Notes: generated by a model not told the origin, from the letters alone. 64,000 nt of DNA from Olsenella sp. An285 (GCF_002159625.1 NZ_NFIZ01000009.1:36256-100255), one strand, 5' to 3'. Positions 8,513 to 20,285 are shown, counted from the first letter of the stretch. A program made the numbers and translations.

Positions 8513-8848
8513 TTGGCAGTTAAGATTCGCCTGGCCCGTCACGGTGCCAAGAAGCGTCCGTACTACCGCGTCGTCGTCGCCGACGGCCGCATGCCGCGCG
8601 ACGGCCGCTACATCGAGGAGGTCGGCCGCTACAACCCGCTGACCAACCCCAAGGTCATCGACATCAACCTCGAGAAGGTTGACGAGTGGGTCTCCAAGGG
8701 CGCCCAGCCCACCAACGCCGTCGCCCACCTCATCGAGGTCGCCCGCAACGGCCAGCCTGCCGTCGAGAAGAAGGCCAAGATCTCGAAGAAGGCCGCTGCC
8801 AAGGCCGCCGCTGCCGCCGAGGCCGCCGCTGAGGCCGACGCCGAGTAG
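8513..8848 (+). CDS. rpsP: 30S ribosomal protein S16 (bS16)
   Basis: Structural protein of the small subunit. I choose the TTG at 8513: GGAGGAG ends six bases before it, and the product then begins [23 protein letters not shown], exactly where the family begins. An upstream ATG would add 17 unrelated residues. The product is 111 residues, with a C-terminal Lys/Ala-rich tail ([20 protein letters not shown]) beyond the core. It is first gene of the rpsP-khpA-rimM-trmD cluster. Confidence 0.97.
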   Translation: MAVKIRLARHGAKKRPYYRVVVADGRMPRDGRYIEEVGRYNPLTNPKVIDINLEKVDEWVSKGAQPTNAVAHLIEVARNGQPAVEKKAKISKKAAAKAAAAAEAAAEADAE

Positions 8849-8857
8849 GCATCACGC

Positions 8858-9148
8858 ATGGATAACACGGAGAGCATGCTCGTCGAGCCCGAGGAGCGCG
8901 AGCTCCCCTCCGATCGAGTCGCGGACCTTGTCGAGTACATCGTCTGCGGTCTTGTGGACGACGAGGACGCCGTCTCCCTTGACGTGACCGACAGCGAAGG
9001 CTCGTCCCTCATCGAGGTCACGTGCTCCGAGGCCGACGCGGGTCGCGTCATCGGCCGCAAGGGCCGCACCATCAAGGCGATCCGCACGCTCGCGCGCGCC
9101 CTCGGGCAGCGCGTGGGGACCGCCGTTGAGGTCGAGGTCATAGGCTAG
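8858..9148 (+). CDS. khpA: KH-domain RNA-binding protein KhpA
   Basis: Small RNA-binding protein (KhpA/YlqC family) that pairs with KhpB in Gram-positives and affects cell division and translation. A single KH domain is seen with the GRKG loop in AGRVIGRKGRTIKAIRTLAR. The 96 residues include a ~20-residue acidic N-terminal lead over the usual ~76. Its place between rpsP and rimM is conserved. Confidence 0.93.
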   Translation: MDNTESMLVEPEERELPSDRVADLVEYIVCGLVDDEDAVSLDVTDSEGSSLIEVTCSEADAGRVIGRKGRTIKAIRTLARALGQRVGTAVEVEVIG

Positions 9149-9153
9149 GGAGC

Positions 9154-9678
9154 ATGCGGGAGCGCTTCAGGGCCATAGCCCGTGTCGAGAAGACGCACGG
9201 GAGAAGAGGGGAGGTCGTGACGGTTTCCGTCCACGGCCTTCCCTCACTTGTGCGCGAGGGCCTCGAGGTCTTCGTGGTGCCCCCCGCCCTCAAGGGGCCG
9301 CGGCACCACGTTGTGACCTCGTGCTCCTCCGACGACCGGTCGGGATGCCTCGTGGGGCTCTCCGGCGTGGGGGACCTCCGCGCCGCCGAGGGCCTCGTGG
9401 GCAAGACCCTGCTCGCCCGCGAGGCGGACCTTCCCGAGGACCTCTCGCTCCACGACGCCGCGCGCCTCGTCGGGCGCGTGGTCGAGGTCTCGCCCACCGG
9501 CGACACGGGAACCATCGAGGAGGTCATGCGGGGACCCGCCAACGACGTCTGGGTCGTGCGGGGCGCCCGCGGGGAGATTCTCCTCCCCGTCATCGACGAC
9601 GTCGTCTCCGCCGTTCCCGAGAGCGGCCCCATCCCGGTGCGCGTCCCCGCCGGGCTCGAGTGGGAGGCCGCGTCGTGA
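9154..9678 (+). CDS. rimM: Ribosome maturation factor RimM
   Basis: Assists 30S head assembly by binding S19. The N-terminal barrel is marked by ARVEKTHGRRGEVVTV and the C-terminal PRC-barrel by GRVVEVSPTGDTGTIEEV and ILLPVIDDVV. At 174 residues it has family length. The start follows khpA by 5 bases, and the stop overlaps the GTG of trmD (GTGA). Confidence 0.95.
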   Translation: MRERFRAIARVEKTHGRRGEVVTVSVHGLPSLVREGLEVFVVPPALKGPRHHVVTSCSSDDRSGCLVGLSGVGDLRAAEGLVGKTLLAREADLPEDLSLHDAARLVGRVVEVSPTGDTGTIEEVMRGPANDVWVVRGARGEILLPVIDDVVSAVPESGPIPVRVPAGLEWEAAS

Positions 9679-10418
9679 TCTTCGAGACCCTCTCCGTCTT
9701 TCCCGAGGTCTTCTCGCCCTACCTGGACGTCTCCATCATGGGGCGCGCGCAGAGGGCGGGTGTGTTCTCCTTCCTCTCGCATGACCTGCGGGACTGGACG
9801 CACGACAGGCACCGCACCGTGGACGACGCTCCCTTCGGGGGCGGGCAGGGGATGCTCATGAAGCCCGCGCCCATCTTCGAGGCCGTCGAGGACATCTCCT
9901 CGCAGGGGCCCTCGAGGCCTCACGTGGTGTTCTTCTCGCCCTGCGGCAGGCGCTACGACCAGCGCGCCGCCGAGCGCCTGGCCAAGGAGGACAGGATCTT
10001 GCTGGTGTGCGGGCGCTACGAGGGCATGGACGAGCGCGCCTACGCGCTCGCGGACGACGTCTTCTCCCTCGGGGACTACGTCCTCACGGGCGGCGAGCTT
10101 GCCGCGCTGGTCGTCATCGACTCCGTCGCCCGGCTCCTGCCCGGTGCCCTCGGGGACGAGATGAGCGCCGTGGACGAGTCCTTCTCGCCCGCGGGGCTCC
10201 TCGAGTACGCGCAGTACACGCGCCCCGCCAGCTACCGCGGCATGGACGTCCCCGAGGTCCTGCTCTCCGGGGACCACGCACGCGTGGCGGCGTGGAGGAG
10301 GAAGAGCGCCATAGAGAGGACCGCGCGCTGGAGGCCCGACCTCCTGGACGCCGCTGACCTCACGCCGGAGGAGCTCGAGCGCGCCCGGGCGATCGCCCGG
10401 GGAGAGGAAGGGGAGTGA
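9675..10418 (+). CDS. trmD: tRNA (guanine-N1)-methyltransferase
   Basis: Makes m1G37 in tRNAs to prevent +1 frameshifting, using S-adenosylmethionine held in a trefoil knot. Diagnostic stretches are DDAPFGGGQGMLMKP and the knot region CGRYEGMDERAY to GDYVLTGGELA. The GTG start overlapping the rimM stop puts FETLSVFPE at the N-terminus, as in the family; 247 residues. Confidence 0.97.
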   Translation: MIFETLSVFPEVFSPYLDVSIMGRAQRAGVFSFLSHDLRDWTHDRHRTVDDAPFGGGQGMLMKPAPIFEAVEDISSQGPSRPHVVFFSPCGRRYDQRAAERLAKEDRILLVCGRYEGMDERAYALADDVFSLGDYVLTGGELAALVVIDSVARLLPGALGDEMSAVDESFSPAGLLEYAQYTRPASYRGMDVPEVLLSGDHARVAAWRRKSAIERTARWRPDLLDAADLTPEELERARAIARGEEGE

Positions 10419-11050
10419 GCCCCATGGCGGAGCACCTGAGAGAGCGGCCCGACGCCGATGCCGGCGTGCGGGACGAGAAGGGCGGGGACGCCGAGAAGAA
10501 CGGGCGCGCCCGCGAGGGCGGGTCATCGGGGATCCTCTGGTTCCTCGGGCCCGTGATCGTCGCCGTCGTGGTGGCGCTCTTTGTCAAGACCTACGTGGTC
10601 ACCCCGTACGTGGTGCCCACCGGCTCCATGCTCGAGACCATCCAGGAGGGCGACATGCTCCTGGGGGAGTGCGTCACCCTGCACTTCCAGGACCCCGAGC
10701 AGGATGACATCGTGACCTTCCGCAGCCCGCTCGACGGCGAGACCCTCATCAAGCGCGTCGTGGCCGTGGGCGGGCAGACCATAGACCTCGTGGACGGCGA
10801 GGTCTACGTCGACGGGGAGCGCCTCGACGAGCCCTACACCGGCGGCAAGCCCACCTACTCGCTGAGCGAGTACGTGGGCTCTGCCGGGATCGAGTACCCC
10901 TACGTCGTGCCCGAGGGGACCGTCTGGGTCATGGGCGACAACAGGACCGACTCACGTGACTCGCGCTACTTTGGACCCGTGGACGTGGATGACGTAACAT
11001 CGAGGGCGCTCTTCATCTACTGGCCGCCCTCCGACATAGGTGGGCTCTAG
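10415..11050 (+). CDS. lepB: Signal peptidase I
   Basis: Membrane-bound serine protease that removes signal peptides. One transmembrane helix (about 39-58) follows a ~38-residue charged cytoplasmic tail. Catalytic Ser71 is in VPTGSMLETI and the general base Lys113 in TLIKRVVAVGG; box E is GDNRTDSRDSR. The start is either the GTG overlapping the trmD stop (used here) or ATG 10424, which would shorten it by three residues. It serves the secreted SLH proteins elsewhere in the window among many others. Confidence 0.96.
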   Translation: MSPMAEHLRERPDADAGVRDEKGGDAEKNGRAREGGSSGILWFLGPVIVAVVVALFVKTYVVTPYVVPTGSMLETIQEGDMLLGECVTLHFQDPEQDDIVTFRSPLDGETLIKRVVAVGGQTIDLVDGEVYVDGERLDEPYTGGKPTYSLSEYVGSAGIEYPYVVPEGTVWVMGDNRTDSRDSRYFGPVDVDDVTSRALFIYWPPSDIGGL

Positions 11051-11077
11051 CCCCAAGAGGCAAGGAGAGATTCGGAT

Positions 11078-11989
11078 ATGAGCAAGGACGTGCTTACGTT
11101 CCAGGACATGATCCTCGCGCTCGAGCGGTACTGGGCGTCGTGCGGCTGCACCGTCATGCAGCCCTATGACTCCGAGGTCGGCGCCGGGACCTTCCACACC
11201 GCCACCACCCTGAGGAGCCTCGGCCCGGCAGCCTGGCGCACCTGCTACCCGCAGCCCTGCCGCCGCCCCGCCGACGGCCGCTACGGCGAGAACCCCAACC
11301 GCATGCAGCACTACTACCAGTTCCAGGTGATCCTCAAGCCGTGCCCCGCGGACTCGCAGGACCTCTACCTCGGCTCCCTTGCCGCCATCGGCCTCGACCC
11401 CGCAGAGCACGACGTGCGCTTCGTCGAGGACGACTGGGAGAGCCCCACCCTCGGCGCCTGGGGCCTGGGCTGGGAGGTCTGGATGGACGGCATGGAGGTC
11501 ACCCAGTACACCTACTTCCAGCAGGTGGGAGGCATCGAGGTCGACCCGGTGCCCGTGGAGATCACCTACGGCCTCGAGCGCATTGCCATGTACATCCAGG
11601 GCGTTGACTCCGTCTTCGACCTGGTGTGGAGCTACCTGCCCGACGGCACGCCCATGACCTACGGCGACGTCTTCCTGGAGAACGAGCGCGAGTTCTCCGC
11701 CTACAACTTCGAGGTGGCCAACGTCGAGATGATGCGCCAGAAGTTCGACGACTACGAGCGCGAGTGCCACTCCTGCCTCGAGCACAGGCTCCCGCTCCCG
11801 GCCTACGACTGCGTCATGAAGTGCAGCCACGCCTTCAACCTGCTCGACGCCCGCGGCGCGATCTCGGCCACCGAGCGCGCCAACTACATCCTGCGCGTGC
11901 GCACCATCGCCAAGCTCTGCTGCGAGAGCTACCTCGCCGAGGTGGCGGGGAAGACCGATGACGGCGCCAAGAAGGGGGAGGTGGCCTAG
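11078..11989 (+). CDS. glyQ: Glycyl-tRNA synthetase alpha subunit
   Basis: Catalytic class II subunit of the alpha2-beta2 glycyl-tRNA synthetase. Recognised by [13 protein letters not shown], the [16 protein letters not shown] stretch and [25 protein letters not shown]; 303 residues, usual length. AAGGAGAGA lies before the ATG. The stop abuts the glyS ATG directly. The two-subunit enzyme is the Firmicute/proteobacterial type, whereas most Actinobacteria use a single-chain enzyme. Confidence 0.98.
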   Translation: MSKDVLTFQDMILALERYWASCGCTVMQPYDSEVGAGTFHTATTLRSLGPAAWRTCYPQPCRRPADGRYGENPNRMQHYYQFQVILKPCPADSQDLYLGSLAAIGLDPAEHDVRFVEDDWESPTLGAWGLGWEVWMDGMEVTQYTYFQQVGGIEVDPVPVEITYGLERIAMYIQGVDSVFDLVWSYLPDGTPMTYGDVFLENEREFSAYNFEVANVEMMRQKFDDYERECHSCLEHRLPLPAYDCVMKCSHAFNLLDARGAISATERANYILRVRTIAKLCCESYLAEVAGKTDDGAKKGEVA

Positions 11990-14086
11990 ATGGCAGACAC
12001 CCGCGACTTCCTGCTCGAGATTGGCACCGAGGAGATGCCCTCGGCGCCGCTCATGAACGCTTCCGCCCAGCTCGGCAAGCTCGTCGCCGCCGGCCTCGAC
12101 GAGGCGGGCCTCTCGCACGGCGACGTCCGCGTCATCTCCTCGCCGCGACGTCTTGCCGCGCTCGTCTCCTCGGTTGCCACCAGCACCGAGGAGATTCACG
12201 AGGTTCGTCGCGGTCCCGCCGCGAGCATCGCCTTCGACGAGTCCGGCGCGCCCACCAAGGCGGCCGCGGGCTTTGCCCGCAAGTGCGGCGTCGAAGCTGC
12301 CGACCTCGTTCGTCGCGTTGACTCGGACGGCCGCGAGTACGTCTTCGCGGAGCGCAGCGTCCCCTCGGCGCCCGCCATGCCCATCCTCTCCGCGCTTTCC
12401 GAGCGCGTCATCGGCTCGCTTCAGTGGCCCAACTACCGCAGCCAGCGCTGGGGCTCCACGCACCAGACCTTCGTGCGCCCGATCCGCTGGATCTGCTCGC
12501 TGCTGGGCTCTGAGGTCGTCCCCGTCTCCTACGCCGACGTCACGAGCGGCAACGTCACCCGCGGGCACCGCGTCCTGGCTCCCGGCGACCACGTCGTGAG
12601 CGAGGCCTCCGACTACGAGCGCGTCCTCGAGCAGGCCTTCGTTCTCTCCGCGGAGCGCCGCGCCGAGGCCATCCGCGAGGGCATCGCGCGCGTCGAGTCC
12701 GAGCGCGGCGGCGCCCACGTGGACACGCCCAAGCGCATCTTCGACGAGGTCGTGAACCTCTGCGAGTGGCCCACCGTGCTCGTGGGCACGTTCGACGAGG
12801 AGTTCCTCTCGGTCCCGCACGAGATCATCTGCGAGTCCATGCTCTCCAACCAGCGCTACTTCCCGGTCTACGACGCCTCCGGTGCGCTCACGCGCGAGTT
12901 CGTCGTTGTCTCCAATGCCGACCCTCGCGTCTCCGACACCGTCGTCGCGGGCAACGAGAAGGTCGTGAGGGCTCGCCTCGACGACGCCAAGTTCTTCTAC
13001 GACGAGGACCTCAAGCGACCGATGGAGGAGTTCGTCGAGCGCCTGGGCACCGTCACGTTCCAGGAGCGCCTGGGCACCGTGCTCCAGAAGGTCGAGCGCA
13101 TGGAGGGCCTCGCCGCGACCGTCGCCCGCCAGGCGGGGTGCGACGAGGCGGGCGTGGCCAACGCCGCGCGTGCCGCACACCTGGCCAAGGCGGACCTCGT
13201 CTCCCAGGCGGTGGTCGAGTTCACCAACCAGCAGGGCGTCATGGGCGGCTACTATGCCGCCGCGGCGGGCGAGCCCGAGGAGGTTTGCGCCGCCGTCCGC
13301 GAGCACTACCGCCCGCGCTTCGCTGGTGACGAGCTTCCCTCCGGCACGTGCGGCCGCTGCGTGGCCGTCGCGGACAAGCTCGACACCGTGTGCGGCATCT
13401 TCGCCATCGACGAGCCGCCCACCGGCTCCTCCGACCCCTATGCCGTGCGCCGCGCCGCCATCGGCATCATCGCGATGCTCCGCACCCTTCCCGGCTGCGA
13501 CCTGCGCCAGCTCATCGGCCTTGCCCTCGGCGCCTACGCCGCGCAGGGGCTCGAGTTCGACCTTGACGCCGTCGCGGGCTCCGTCGTCCAGTTCTTCCAG
13601 GGTCGCCTCGTCGCGATCGCCCGTGAGGAGGGCCTGAGCCCCGACACCATCGAGGCCGTCTCCTCGGTGGGCGTCATCGACCCGATCGAGTTCATGGCCC
13701 GCGCACGCGCCCTCGAGGACGCCCGCCGCGAGGACGCCGAGACCTTCGACGCCCTGGCCCAGGCCTACGCCCGTGCCGCCCATCTCGCGGACGCCGCTCT
13801 GGGGAACCAGGTCAAAGAGGGCATGCTCGGAGACGCCGAGCGCGCGCTGCTCTCCGCCTGCGACGAGGGCTCGAAGAGCGTCAGTTCCGCCCTTGACGCG
13901 GGGGACTTCGCAGCCGCCATCACCGCTCTCGCGGGGCTCAAGACCCCCATCGACCGATTCTTCGACGACGTACTTGTCATGGACGAGGATACTGCTGTAA
14001 GGGAGAACCGCCTCAGGCTGCTCAACAGGTTCGTCGAGGTGTTCTCCGGGGTAGCGAACATCGGCGCGCTCTCGCGCAAGAAGTAG
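11990..14086 (+). CDS. glyS: Glycyl-tRNA synthetase beta subunit
   Basis: tRNA-binding and editing-like partner of GlyQ. At 698 residues it spans the family, beginning FLLEIGTEEMPS and ending in the anticodon-binding region (FFDDVLVMDEDTAVRENRLRLLNRF). An HD-like region is present around AAHLAKADLVSQAV. It starts on the base after the glyQ stop, and a strong hairpin follows it. Confidence 0.98.
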   Translation: MADTRDFLLEIGTEEMPSAPLMNASAQLGKLVAAGLDEAGLSHGDVRVISSPRRLAALVSSVATSTEEIHEVRRGPAASIAFDESGAPTKAAAGFARKCGVEAADLVRRVDSDGREYVFAERSVPSAPAMPILSALSERVIGSLQWPNYRSQRWGSTHQTFVRPIRWICSLLGSEVVPVSYADVTSGNVTRGHRVLAPGDHVVSEASDYERVLEQAFVLSAERRAEAIREGIARVESERGGAHVDTPKRIFDEVVNLCEWPTVLVGTFDEEFLSVPHEIICESMLSNQRYFPVYDASGALTREFVVVSNADPRVSDTVVAGNEKVVRARLDDAKFFYDEDLKRPMEEFVERLGTVTFQERLGTVLQKVERMEGLAATVARQAGCDEAGVANAARAAHLAKADLVSQAVVEFTNQQGVMGGYYAAAAGEPEEVCAAVREHYRPRFAGDELPSGTCGRCVAVADKLDTVCGIFAIDEPPTGSSDPYAVRRAAIGIIAMLRTLPGCDLRQLIGLALGAYAAQGLEFDLDAVAGSVVQFFQGRLVAIAREEGLSPDTIEAVSSVGVIDPIEFMARARALEDARREDAETFDALAQAYARAAHLADAALGNQVKEGMLGDAERALLSACDEGSKSVSSALDAGDFAAAITALAGLKTPIDRFFDDVLVMDEDTAVRENRLRLLNRFVEVFSGVANIGALSRKK

Positions 14087-14094
14087 GGTACACG

Positions 14095-14124
14095 GCCGGC
14101 GGGGGAGACGATCCCCCTGCCGGC
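14095..14124. terminator. Strong hairpin between glyS and the PPDK regulator gene
   Basis: GCCGGCGGGGGA (14095-14106), loop GACGA, then TCCCCC and GCCGGC with one bulged T. There is no U-tract after it (GAAAAGC), so it may be an attenuator or an mRNA-processing element rather than a simple intrinsic terminator. Confidence 0.55.
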
Positions 14125-14146
14125 GAAAAGCAAAGGGGGACCTCAG

Positions 14147-14554
14147 ATGGCCAAGCTCGATCTTGATGACGACCTCTTCGGCGAGGTCATTCCACTTATC
14201 TTCGTTCTTTCTGACGCCCGCGGTGAGACCGCCAACACCGTGGTGATGGCCGCGGCCGCCCAGTTCGGCGATGACTCCGTTGACATCGAGCGCCTTTCCA
14301 ACGTGAAGGACGTCGAGGCCGTGCGCGAGTTCCTGGACGCCAACTACGACCCCAACCGCCCGTGCGCCGTCTTCCACACCTTCGCGAGCGGCATCCTCCG
14401 CAGGGAGATCCGGCGCGAGCTCGACCGCAGGGGCATCCCCTCGATTGACCTTCTGGGACCGGCGGTGACGGTCATCTCCACGCTCACGGGCGAGGAGCCC
14501 ACCCGCGAGGTGGGCGCGCTGTACAACAAGGAGGGGGAGGCGGCCTCCAACTAG
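14147..14554 (+). CDS. Half-length PPDK regulatory protein (N-terminal domain only)
   Basis: Matches the N-terminal half of the bifunctional kinase/phosphorylase that regulates pyruvate phosphate dikinase (DUF299 family, ~270 residues). Family marks are IPLIFVLSDARGETANTVV, the CAVFHTF strand, IDLLGPAVTVI and the EPTREVGALY region. The product ends after 135 residues, before the P-loop (GVSRTSKT in full-length members), which is the nucleotide-binding kinase part. A terminator follows at once and I see no remnant of a second half. Its neighbour is ppdK, the expected target, so the pairing is preserved. Whether it is active is unknown; it could be a true single-domain regulator or a decayed gene kept in frame. 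Confidence 0.85.
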   Translation: MAKLDLDDDLFGEVIPLIFVLSDARGETANTVVMAAAAQFGDDSVDIERLSNVKDVEAVREFLDANYDPNRPCAVFHTFASGILRREIRRELDRRGIPSIDLLGPAVTVISTLTGEEPTREVGALYNKEGEAASN

Positions 14555-14582
14555 AAGGCCAAATCGGTTCCATGTTACTACC

Positions 14583-14618
14583 AGTGGGGTCTGGCTGCAT
14601 GCCGGACCCCACTTTTTT
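14583..14618 (+). terminator. Intrinsic terminator after the PPDK regulator gene
   Basis: AGTGGGGTC and GACCCCACT arms with an inner GGC/GCC pair around TGCAT, followed by six Ts (14613-14618). It separates the glyQS transcript from ppdK, which has its own promoter. Confidence 0.88.
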
Positions 14619-14668
14619 CCGGCGAGCGTCCGCTTATCGACGGGCGCCGACCGAATATCAAATAATGC

Positions 14669-14696
14669 TTGGCTCTCACAAATGCGTTGCTAGAAT
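14669..14696 (+). promoter_or_regulatory. Predicted promoter for ppdK
   Basis: TTGGCT (14669-14674), a 16-base spacer and TAGAAT (14691-14696), about 95 bases before the ppdK start. It follows the terminator directly in an unusually AT-rich stretch. Confidence 0.6.
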
Positions 14697-14790
14697 GTGC
14701 TGAGTGCGCGGCATGCCAGCGCGCACGAGCTCGTGTAAGTGCGCGTCCCCGCGGGGGCGCGTCTGGACCCAAGGAAAGCAAGGGGTAAAC

Positions 14791-17550
<2,760 letters not shown>

Positions 17551-17574
17551 TTCTCGTGCCTACGTGCTGACCAA

Positions 17575-17603
17575 GGGGGAGGGGGCTTCGGCTCCCTCCC
17601 TTC
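17575..17603 (+). terminator. Terminator after ppdK
   Basis: GC-rich stem closed by a TTCG tetraloop (loop 17587-17590), with arms GGGGGAGGGGGC and GCTCCCTCCCTT, followed by a weak T/C run. Confidence 0.75.
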
Positions 17604-17636
17604 TCTGTAAATTGGGGACAGTCCCCAATTTACAGA
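17604..17636. repeat. Perfect palindrome, TTGGGGACAGTCCCCAA family
   Basis: Arms TCTGTAAATTGGGGA (17604-17618) and its exact complement (17622-17636) around CAG. It sits just after the ppdK terminator and upstream of dgt. The same core occurs twice at 60654-60712. It looks like a REP-type element of a different family from the one around the RAYT gene. Confidence 0.85.
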
Positions 17637-17673
17637 CGGTGTGATGTCCCCACAATCCAGAGGGGAGGCGGGA

Positions 17674-18717
17674 ATGAGGGTTTCCACGAGACAGGACCTC
17701 GAGCGCGCCGAGCACGAGAGGCTTTCTCCAGACGCCACGTTCGCCGACGGCTCGGTCGGGCGCCTGCGTCCGGAGGCCGAGGACGCCCTGAGGACCTGTT
17801 TCCAGTGCGACCGGGACCGCATACTCCATTCCAAGAGCTTCAGGCGCCTTGCCCACAAGACGCAGGTCTTTCTCGCCCCGGAGGGCGACCACTATCGCAC
17901 GCGTCTCATCCACACGCTCGAGGTGGCGCAGGTCGCCCGCTCCATCGCCCGCCCCCTCGGCCTCAACGAGGACCTCACGGAGGCCGTGGCCCTGGGGCAC
18001 GACCTCGGCCATACGCCGTTCGGTCACGTGGGCGAGCGGGCCCTCAGCTACGCCATCGCGCGGCACAGGGGCCTCCCCTCGGACGGCCCCGACTCGAGGC
18101 GGCCTTTCTCCCACAGCGAGCAGGGCGCGCGCATCGTCGAGCTCCTGGAGCGGGACGGCACCGGGCTCAACCTCACCCGCGAGGTCGTCGACGGCATTAG
18201 AAGCCACACCGGGAACGGCCGTGCCCTGACCCCGGAGGGGAGGGTGGTCGCGCTCGCGGACAGGATCGCCTACGTGTGCCACGACATTGACGATGCCAAG
18301 CGCGCCGGGCTCCTCGAGGAGGCCGACCTTCCCTTCGGCGCACGCGAGGTCCTGGGCGGAAGCTCCTCGGAGCGCATAGAGACCATGGTCCGCGACGTCG
18401 TTGCCGTGAGCGCCCGCTCCGGTGACGTCGCCATGTCGCCCGAGGTTCGGGAAGCGATGCTGTCCATGCGCGGCTTCCTCTTCGAGAACCTCTACTCCGT
18501 CGGCGACGCCAAGTGGGAGGAGCCCAAGGCCTATGCCATGCTCGTCGAGCTCTTCGACCACTTCGTCGCGCACCCCGACGAGATCCCAGGGGAGTACCGC
18601 CTGCACGACGACCCCGTAGACGTCCAGGCCGCCGACTTCGTGTCCGGCATGACCGACCGCTACGCGGTTCGTCTGTACGAGGACCTCAAGGTGCCCAAGT
18701 CGTGGAGGGGTCGCTAG
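17674..18717 (+). CDS. dgt: Deoxyguanosinetriphosphate triphosphohydrolase-like HD protein
   Basis: HD-domain dNTP triphosphohydrolase that yields the nucleoside and tripolyphosphate. Seen are the N-terminal DRDRILHSKSFRRLAHKTQVF, the metal site RLIHTLEVA with ALGHDLGHTPFGHVGE, and HSEQGARIVE. ATG 17674 is chosen because GGGGAGG precedes it; an earlier GTG lies in the palindrome region. At 347 residues it is the short clade of the family. ppdK-dgt adjacency recurs in Clostridia-like neighbourhoods (from memory). Confidence 0.94.
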   Translation: MRVSTRQDLERAEHERLSPDATFADGSVGRLRPEAEDALRTCFQCDRDRILHSKSFRRLAHKTQVFLAPEGDHYRTRLIHTLEVAQVARSIARPLGLNEDLTEAVALGHDLGHTPFGHVGERALSYAIARHRGLPSDGPDSRRPFSHSEQGARIVELLERDGTGLNLTREVVDGIRSHTGNGRALTPEGRVVALADRIAYVCHDIDDAKRAGLLEEADLPFGAREVLGGSSSERIETMVRDVVAVSARSGDVAMSPEVREAMLSMRGFLFENLYSVGDAKWEEPKAYAMLVELFDHFVAHPDEIPGEYRLHDDPVDVQAADFVSGMTDRYAVRLYEDLKVPKSWRGR

Positions 18718-18772
18718 CCCCCTCGTCCGAGCGTAGAATGGGTCTCTACCGATTTCGACGCTAGGGGTTCCC

Positions 18773-19741
18773 ATGACGCAACGAGAAGAACGTGGGGGCG
18801 GCTGCCTCGTCGCGATTGCCGTGCTCCTTGGCCTTGCGCTCGTGGTCGCGGGCGCGGGGACGCTCTGGCTCGTCCTCTCCTCGCAGCCCGAGCCCCCTGC
18901 CCAGGAGCAGGGCGCAGCTAGCGAGCCGCGTGCCTTCGCCGACTACTCATGGGAGGAGCTCTCTGTGATCTCCAGCGAGATCGCCGCGGCTCAGAGTCCC
19001 GAGGAGGCGGCCTCCATCGCCGCGTCTCACGGCATTCACGTTGGTGACACTCGCGCCGTCACCCTCGAGGACGGGACCGAGGCTCTTGTTCGCGTTATCG
19101 GACTCGCACACGACGCGCGCGCTGATGGCTCCGGGAGGGCCGGGATCACGCTCCTGACGTCTCCGCTCGCCCTTCGCCAGATGTCAGGCGACGCCGCCAA
19201 CGAGGGCGGCTGGGAGGCGTCGGACCTACGTGCCTGGCTGGCCTCCGACGGCCTTGCGCTCCTGCCCGACGAGCTCGCCGCCGAGGTCGTCTCCGTCTCC
19301 AAGGACGCCGCCAGCCGTCCCGTGCGCTACGGCTCCGCCGACCTCTCGGGCGCCGTCACCCAGACCAGGGACGCCCTCTGGGTGCCCTCGCTGAGCGAGG
19401 TCTGCGGCGACGTCACCCTCATGACCGACGAGTACGGGACGGAGCCGAGCGCCAACACCGAGTACGTCGACTTCGTTCCCTACGACGAGCTCCTCTCGTC
19501 CGAGGGCGAGCAGTACGAGTTCTTCCGCGAGCAGGGGGTATCCGGCACCTCCGACGCGGACCCCGCCCTCCAGATGAGCCTTGGCGGCAGTCCCTGCGCC
19601 TGGTGGCTCAGGACCTCGTACCCCTTCACGTATGGGGGCTCCTCCGAGCGTTACTGCTACCAGGTCATGACCTCGGGACTCCCTTCGGGGCTCGCCGCCG
19701 CAACCTCGGAGGCGGGGGTGGTCGTCGGCCTCTGCCTGTGA
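18773..19741 (+). CDS. Membrane-anchored DUF6273-like protein
   Basis: Protein of 322 residues with one N-terminal transmembrane helix (about 11-35, [17 protein letters not shown] onward) and an extracytoplasmic body. The body resembles the DUF6273 domain found in many Gram-positive surface proteins: [29 protein letters not shown], a WVPSLSEV stretch and a late WWLRTSYP. Function is unknown; related domains often occur with cell-wall-binding repeats, which this one lacks. A TAGAAT box lies upstream, so it probably has its own promoter. Confidence 0.75.
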   Translation: MTQREERGGGCLVAIAVLLGLALVVAGAGTLWLVLSSQPEPPAQEQGAASEPRAFADYSWEELSVISSEIAAAQSPEEAASIAASHGIHVGDTRAVTLEDGTEALVRVIGLAHDARADGSGRAGITLLTSPLALRQMSGDAANEGGWEASDLRAWLASDGLALLPDELAAEVVSVSKDAASRPVRYGSADLSGAVTQTRDALWVPSLSEVCGDVTLMTDEYGTEPSANTEYVDFVPYDELLSSEGEQYEFFREQGVSGTSDADPALQMSLGGSPCAWWLRTSYPFTYGGSSERYCYQVMTSGLPSGLAAATSEAGVVVGLCL

Positions 19742-19788
19742 CGCGCGGACGAAGGAAGAATGTCGAGAAAAACCAAGTTGTGTGGTTC

Positions 19789-19817
19789 TTGTCCGCTCGG
19801 CCTGCGTGCCGTATAAT
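19789..19817 (+). promoter_or_regulatory. Predicted strong promoter for rplS
   Basis: TTGTCC (19789-19794), a 17-base spacer and a perfect TATAAT (19812-19817). A ~65-base leader follows. Confidence 0.8.
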
Positions 19818-19889
19818 CACTCGCTGTGTGTAAAGCTATGTGTCGTTCGCGGGAGCGTCGGCACCTCTAGAGAAGAACGAGGTATGAGC

Positions 19890-20234
19890 ATGGACTTCAT
19901 CCGCGCCATCGAGCGCCAGCAGATTCGCGAGGACATCCCCGCCGTCCGCGTTGGCGATCACGTCAAGGTTCACTATCGCATCGTCGAGGGCGACCGCACC
20001 CGTGAGCAGGTCTTCGAGGGCGACGTCATCCGCATGAGCGGCGAGGGCTCCCGCGAGACCTTCACCGTCCGCAAGATCAGCTTCTCCGTGGGCGTCGAGC
20101 GCACCTTCCCGCTTCACAGCCCCAAGATTGCCAAGCTCGAGGTCATCCGTCACGGTGACGTCCGTCGCGCCAAGCTCTACTACCTCCGCGACCGCGTGGG
20201 CAAGGCCGCTCGCATTCGTGAGAAGCGCGACTAG
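19890..20234 (+). CDS. rplS: 50S ribosomal protein L19 (bL19)
   Basis: Large-subunit protein at the subunit interface. ATG 19890 gives [23 protein letters not shown], the normal N-terminus, with GAGG seven bases upstream; the ATG six bases earlier is too close to that site. The product is 114 residues. rplS usually sits next to trmD; here it is about 9.5 kb away and has its own promoter and terminator. Confidence 0.97.
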   Translation: MDFIRAIERQQIREDIPAVRVGDHVKVHYRIVEGDRTREQVFEGDVIRMSGEGSRETFTVRKISFSVGVERTFPLHSPKIAKLEVIRHGDVRRAKLYYLRDRVGKAARIREKRD

Positions 20235-20255
20235 TCCCATCATTCGCTCTGCTCG

Positions 20256-20285
20256 AGAGGCCGTCCCTTCGGGGGCGGCCTCTTT
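20256..20285 (+). terminator. Terminator after rplS
   Basis: Twelve-pair stem (AGAGGCCGTCCC with GGGGCGGCCTCT) closed by a TTCG tetraloop and followed by TTTCC. The stem ends 15 bases before the rnhB start, so rnhB is read by read-through or from another promoter. Confidence 0.8.

Noticed and set aside
10952..14377. Very long open frame on the minus strand (1141 codons) opposite lepB-glyQ-glyS
   Set aside because: A shadow of strongly biased high-GC codons on the other strand; it matches no family I know and spans several clear genes.
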